Source: Rhodobacter capsulatus (GTDB lineage: Bacteria; Pseudomonadota; Alphaproteobacteria; Rhodobacterales; Rhodobacteraceae). From it: a DNA stretch of 64,000 nt. The position numbers and the translations under genes are program-made. Of the stretch, positions 63,164 to 64,000 are shown in pieces; position 1 is the first letter of the stretch; each line of letters starts with the position of its first letter. Where the stretch lies: the NCBI RefSeq assembly GCF_005144475.1, contig NZ_SWJZ01000041.1, positions 1 to 64,000 of the forward strand, given 5' to 3'. The notes under the pieces were generated by a model, which saw only the letters and a program-made list of their open reading frames with translations, had not been told where the DNA came from and ran no database searches.

Positions 63164-64000
63164 ATGGTCACCGCCCGCACCAGCCTTACCCATCCGTTGC
63201 AGATCGCCGAAGTTCCGGCCGGGCCCGGCCTGGGCCGGATCGGCATCACCTTTTGCCCCGGCAAGCACGACCGCGCCGCGATGTCGGGCGCCTGGGCGCG
63301 CGATCTGGGTCTTGATCTTGATGCCATCGCGGATTGGGGCGCGGCCCATGTGCTGACGCTGGTCGAGCCGCAGGAACTGGGCATGCTCAAGGTCCCCGAT
63401 CTGGGCAGGCAGGTCCGGGCGCGGGGGATGGACTGGCATCCCCTGCCGATTGCCGATTATTCCGTGCCCACCCCGGCCTTCGAGGCGCGCTGGCAGGCCG
63501 AGGGGCGGGTGATCCGCTCCGCCCTGCGCCATGGCGCCGATGTCGTCGTGCATTGCAAGGGCGGTCTGGGCCGGGCGGGGATGATCGCGGCGCGGCTGCT
63601 GGTGGAACTGGGTGCCGATCCGAAAACGGCGGTGAAAGCCGTGCGCAGCGCCCGGCCCGGCGCGATCGAGACGCCCGCGCAACTGGCGCTTGTGCGCGCG
63701 ACGGTCCCGATCCAGGAACCGGCACGGGTCGATCCGGCGCAGATAACGCGCATCGGCGGGCGGCTCGGCTCGACCCCCGGCGGGATCTGGGCCGATGCGG
63801 CGGGCGGGCGCATCTACGTCAAGGAGCTGGAAAGCCCGGCGCAGGCGCAGAACGAATATCTGGCGGCGGCGCTTTATCGTCTGGCCGGGGCGCCGGTGCT
63901 GTCCTACCTGCCTTGCGCGGCCCCCGATCAGGTGGCGACGGTCTTCGTCGATCTGGAAAAATCCCGCCTGTCGCAGCTGAACGAGGCCGAGCGGGCGCAG
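63164..64000 (+). CDS. Dual-specificity phosphatase fused to a kinase-like domain (C-terminus cut by window edge)
   Basis: Open for 279 codons to the edge. N-terminal half resembles the CDKN3-type cysteine phosphatase: general-acid Asp near 98 (IADYSVPTP) and P-loop HCKGGLGRAG with catalytic Cys131. After about residue 190 a second domain begins: GSTPGGIWADAAGGRIYVKELESPAQ-type features (GxxxGG loop, VK, and E in QNEYLAAALYRLAG), a layout seen in HipA-like and phage-associated protein kinases. One chain would therefore both add and remove phosphate. ATG at 63164; GAGAGGGG lies just upstream. Confidence 0.65.
   Translation, partial: MVTARTSLTHPLQIAEVPAGPGLGRIGITFCPGKHDRAAMSGAWARDLGLDLDAIADWGAAHVLTLVEPQELGMLKVPDLGRQVRARGMDWHPLPIADYSVPTPAFEARWQAEGRVIRSALRHGADVVVHCKGGLGRAGMIAARLLVELGADPKTAVKAVRSARPGAIETPAQLALVRATVPIQEPARVDPAQITRIGGRLGSTPGGIWADAAGGRIYVKELESPAQAQNEYLAAALYRLAGAPVLSYLPCAAPDQVATVFVDLEKSRLSQLNEAERAQ

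Overview
This window is high-GC chromosomal DNA from an alphaproteobacterium of the Rhodobacter group, and Rhodobacter capsulatus is the best fit. The main reasons are a complete soluble formate dehydrogenase cluster (fdsGBACD), a dctSR pair divergent from dctPQM (the C4-dicarboxylate TRAP system first worked out in that species), a second RegB/RegA-like pair, GTTC-N7-GTTC type LexA boxes, and a tRNA-His that lacks the usual G-1. It is mostly ordinary core chromosome with a few accessory islets. I see no CRISPR array, prophage or insertion sequence. No stretch longer than 300 bases is without a gene; the longest gaps (about 12129-12423 and 29160-29456) hold a terminator or leader sequence and nothing else I can name.

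Layout, left to right. 0.1-2.5 kb: RegA/RegB-like two-component pair and a small lipoprotein. 2.6-4.2 kb: nrdR-ribD. 4.2-8.7 kb: group-2 style capsule export genes on the minus strand (kpsS-like, outer-membrane export lipoprotein, kpsC-like with a frameshift). 8.9-11.6 kb: ribE-ribBX-ribH-nusB, which together with ribD covers most of riboflavin synthesis. 11.8-13.5 kb: small unknowns and the SOS gene mmcB. 13.65 kb: tRNA-His. 13.8-15.9 kb: orphan sensor kinase. 16.1-20.2 kb: ferrous-iron uptake operon efeU-efeO-efeB-efeM. 20.4 kb: tRNA-Glu. 20.6-25.3 kb: recJ, glpX, hom, a small lipoprotein. 25.35-29.2 kb: a TetR regulator and three Tad-type pseudopilin genes. 29.5-33.5 kb: dnaG-rpoD. 33.7-36.0 kb: a degenerate Hint-domain protein, pth, rplY. 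36.3-42.7 kb: MFS transporter, lldD, trpA, ychF, a TPR protein, a glyoxalase. 42.8-45.1 kb: a surface-lipoprotein plus Slam-like translocator pair. 45.3-48.1 kb: thyX, an AT-rich HNH-like gene, moaD-moaE. 48.2-53.9 kb: fdsGBACD. 54.2-57.3 kb: a DUF4105 membrane protein and an SOS-controlled radical-SAM/partner module. 57.3-63.1 kb: dctRS / dctPQM. 63.2-64.0 kb: a truncated phosphatase-kinase fusion.

How genes work together: moaD and moaE supply molybdopterin for the adjacent molybdenum formate dehydrogenase. DctS and DctR sense C4-dicarboxylates and drive the divergent TRAP transporter through a short intergenic region with two palindromes. The efe genes form one iron-import operon ending in a clear terminator. 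The most interesting points are the leaderless-looking LexA-controlled radical SAM operon, the Slam/lipoprotein pair, the inactive-looking Hint protein, the dual phosphatase/kinase protein at the right edge, the foreign AT-rich HNH gene, and a recurring intergenic hairpin-plus-GGATATTT element. Two genes (kpsC-like and fdsC) carry a single extra base in GC-rich runs; these may be sequencing errors or real mutations.
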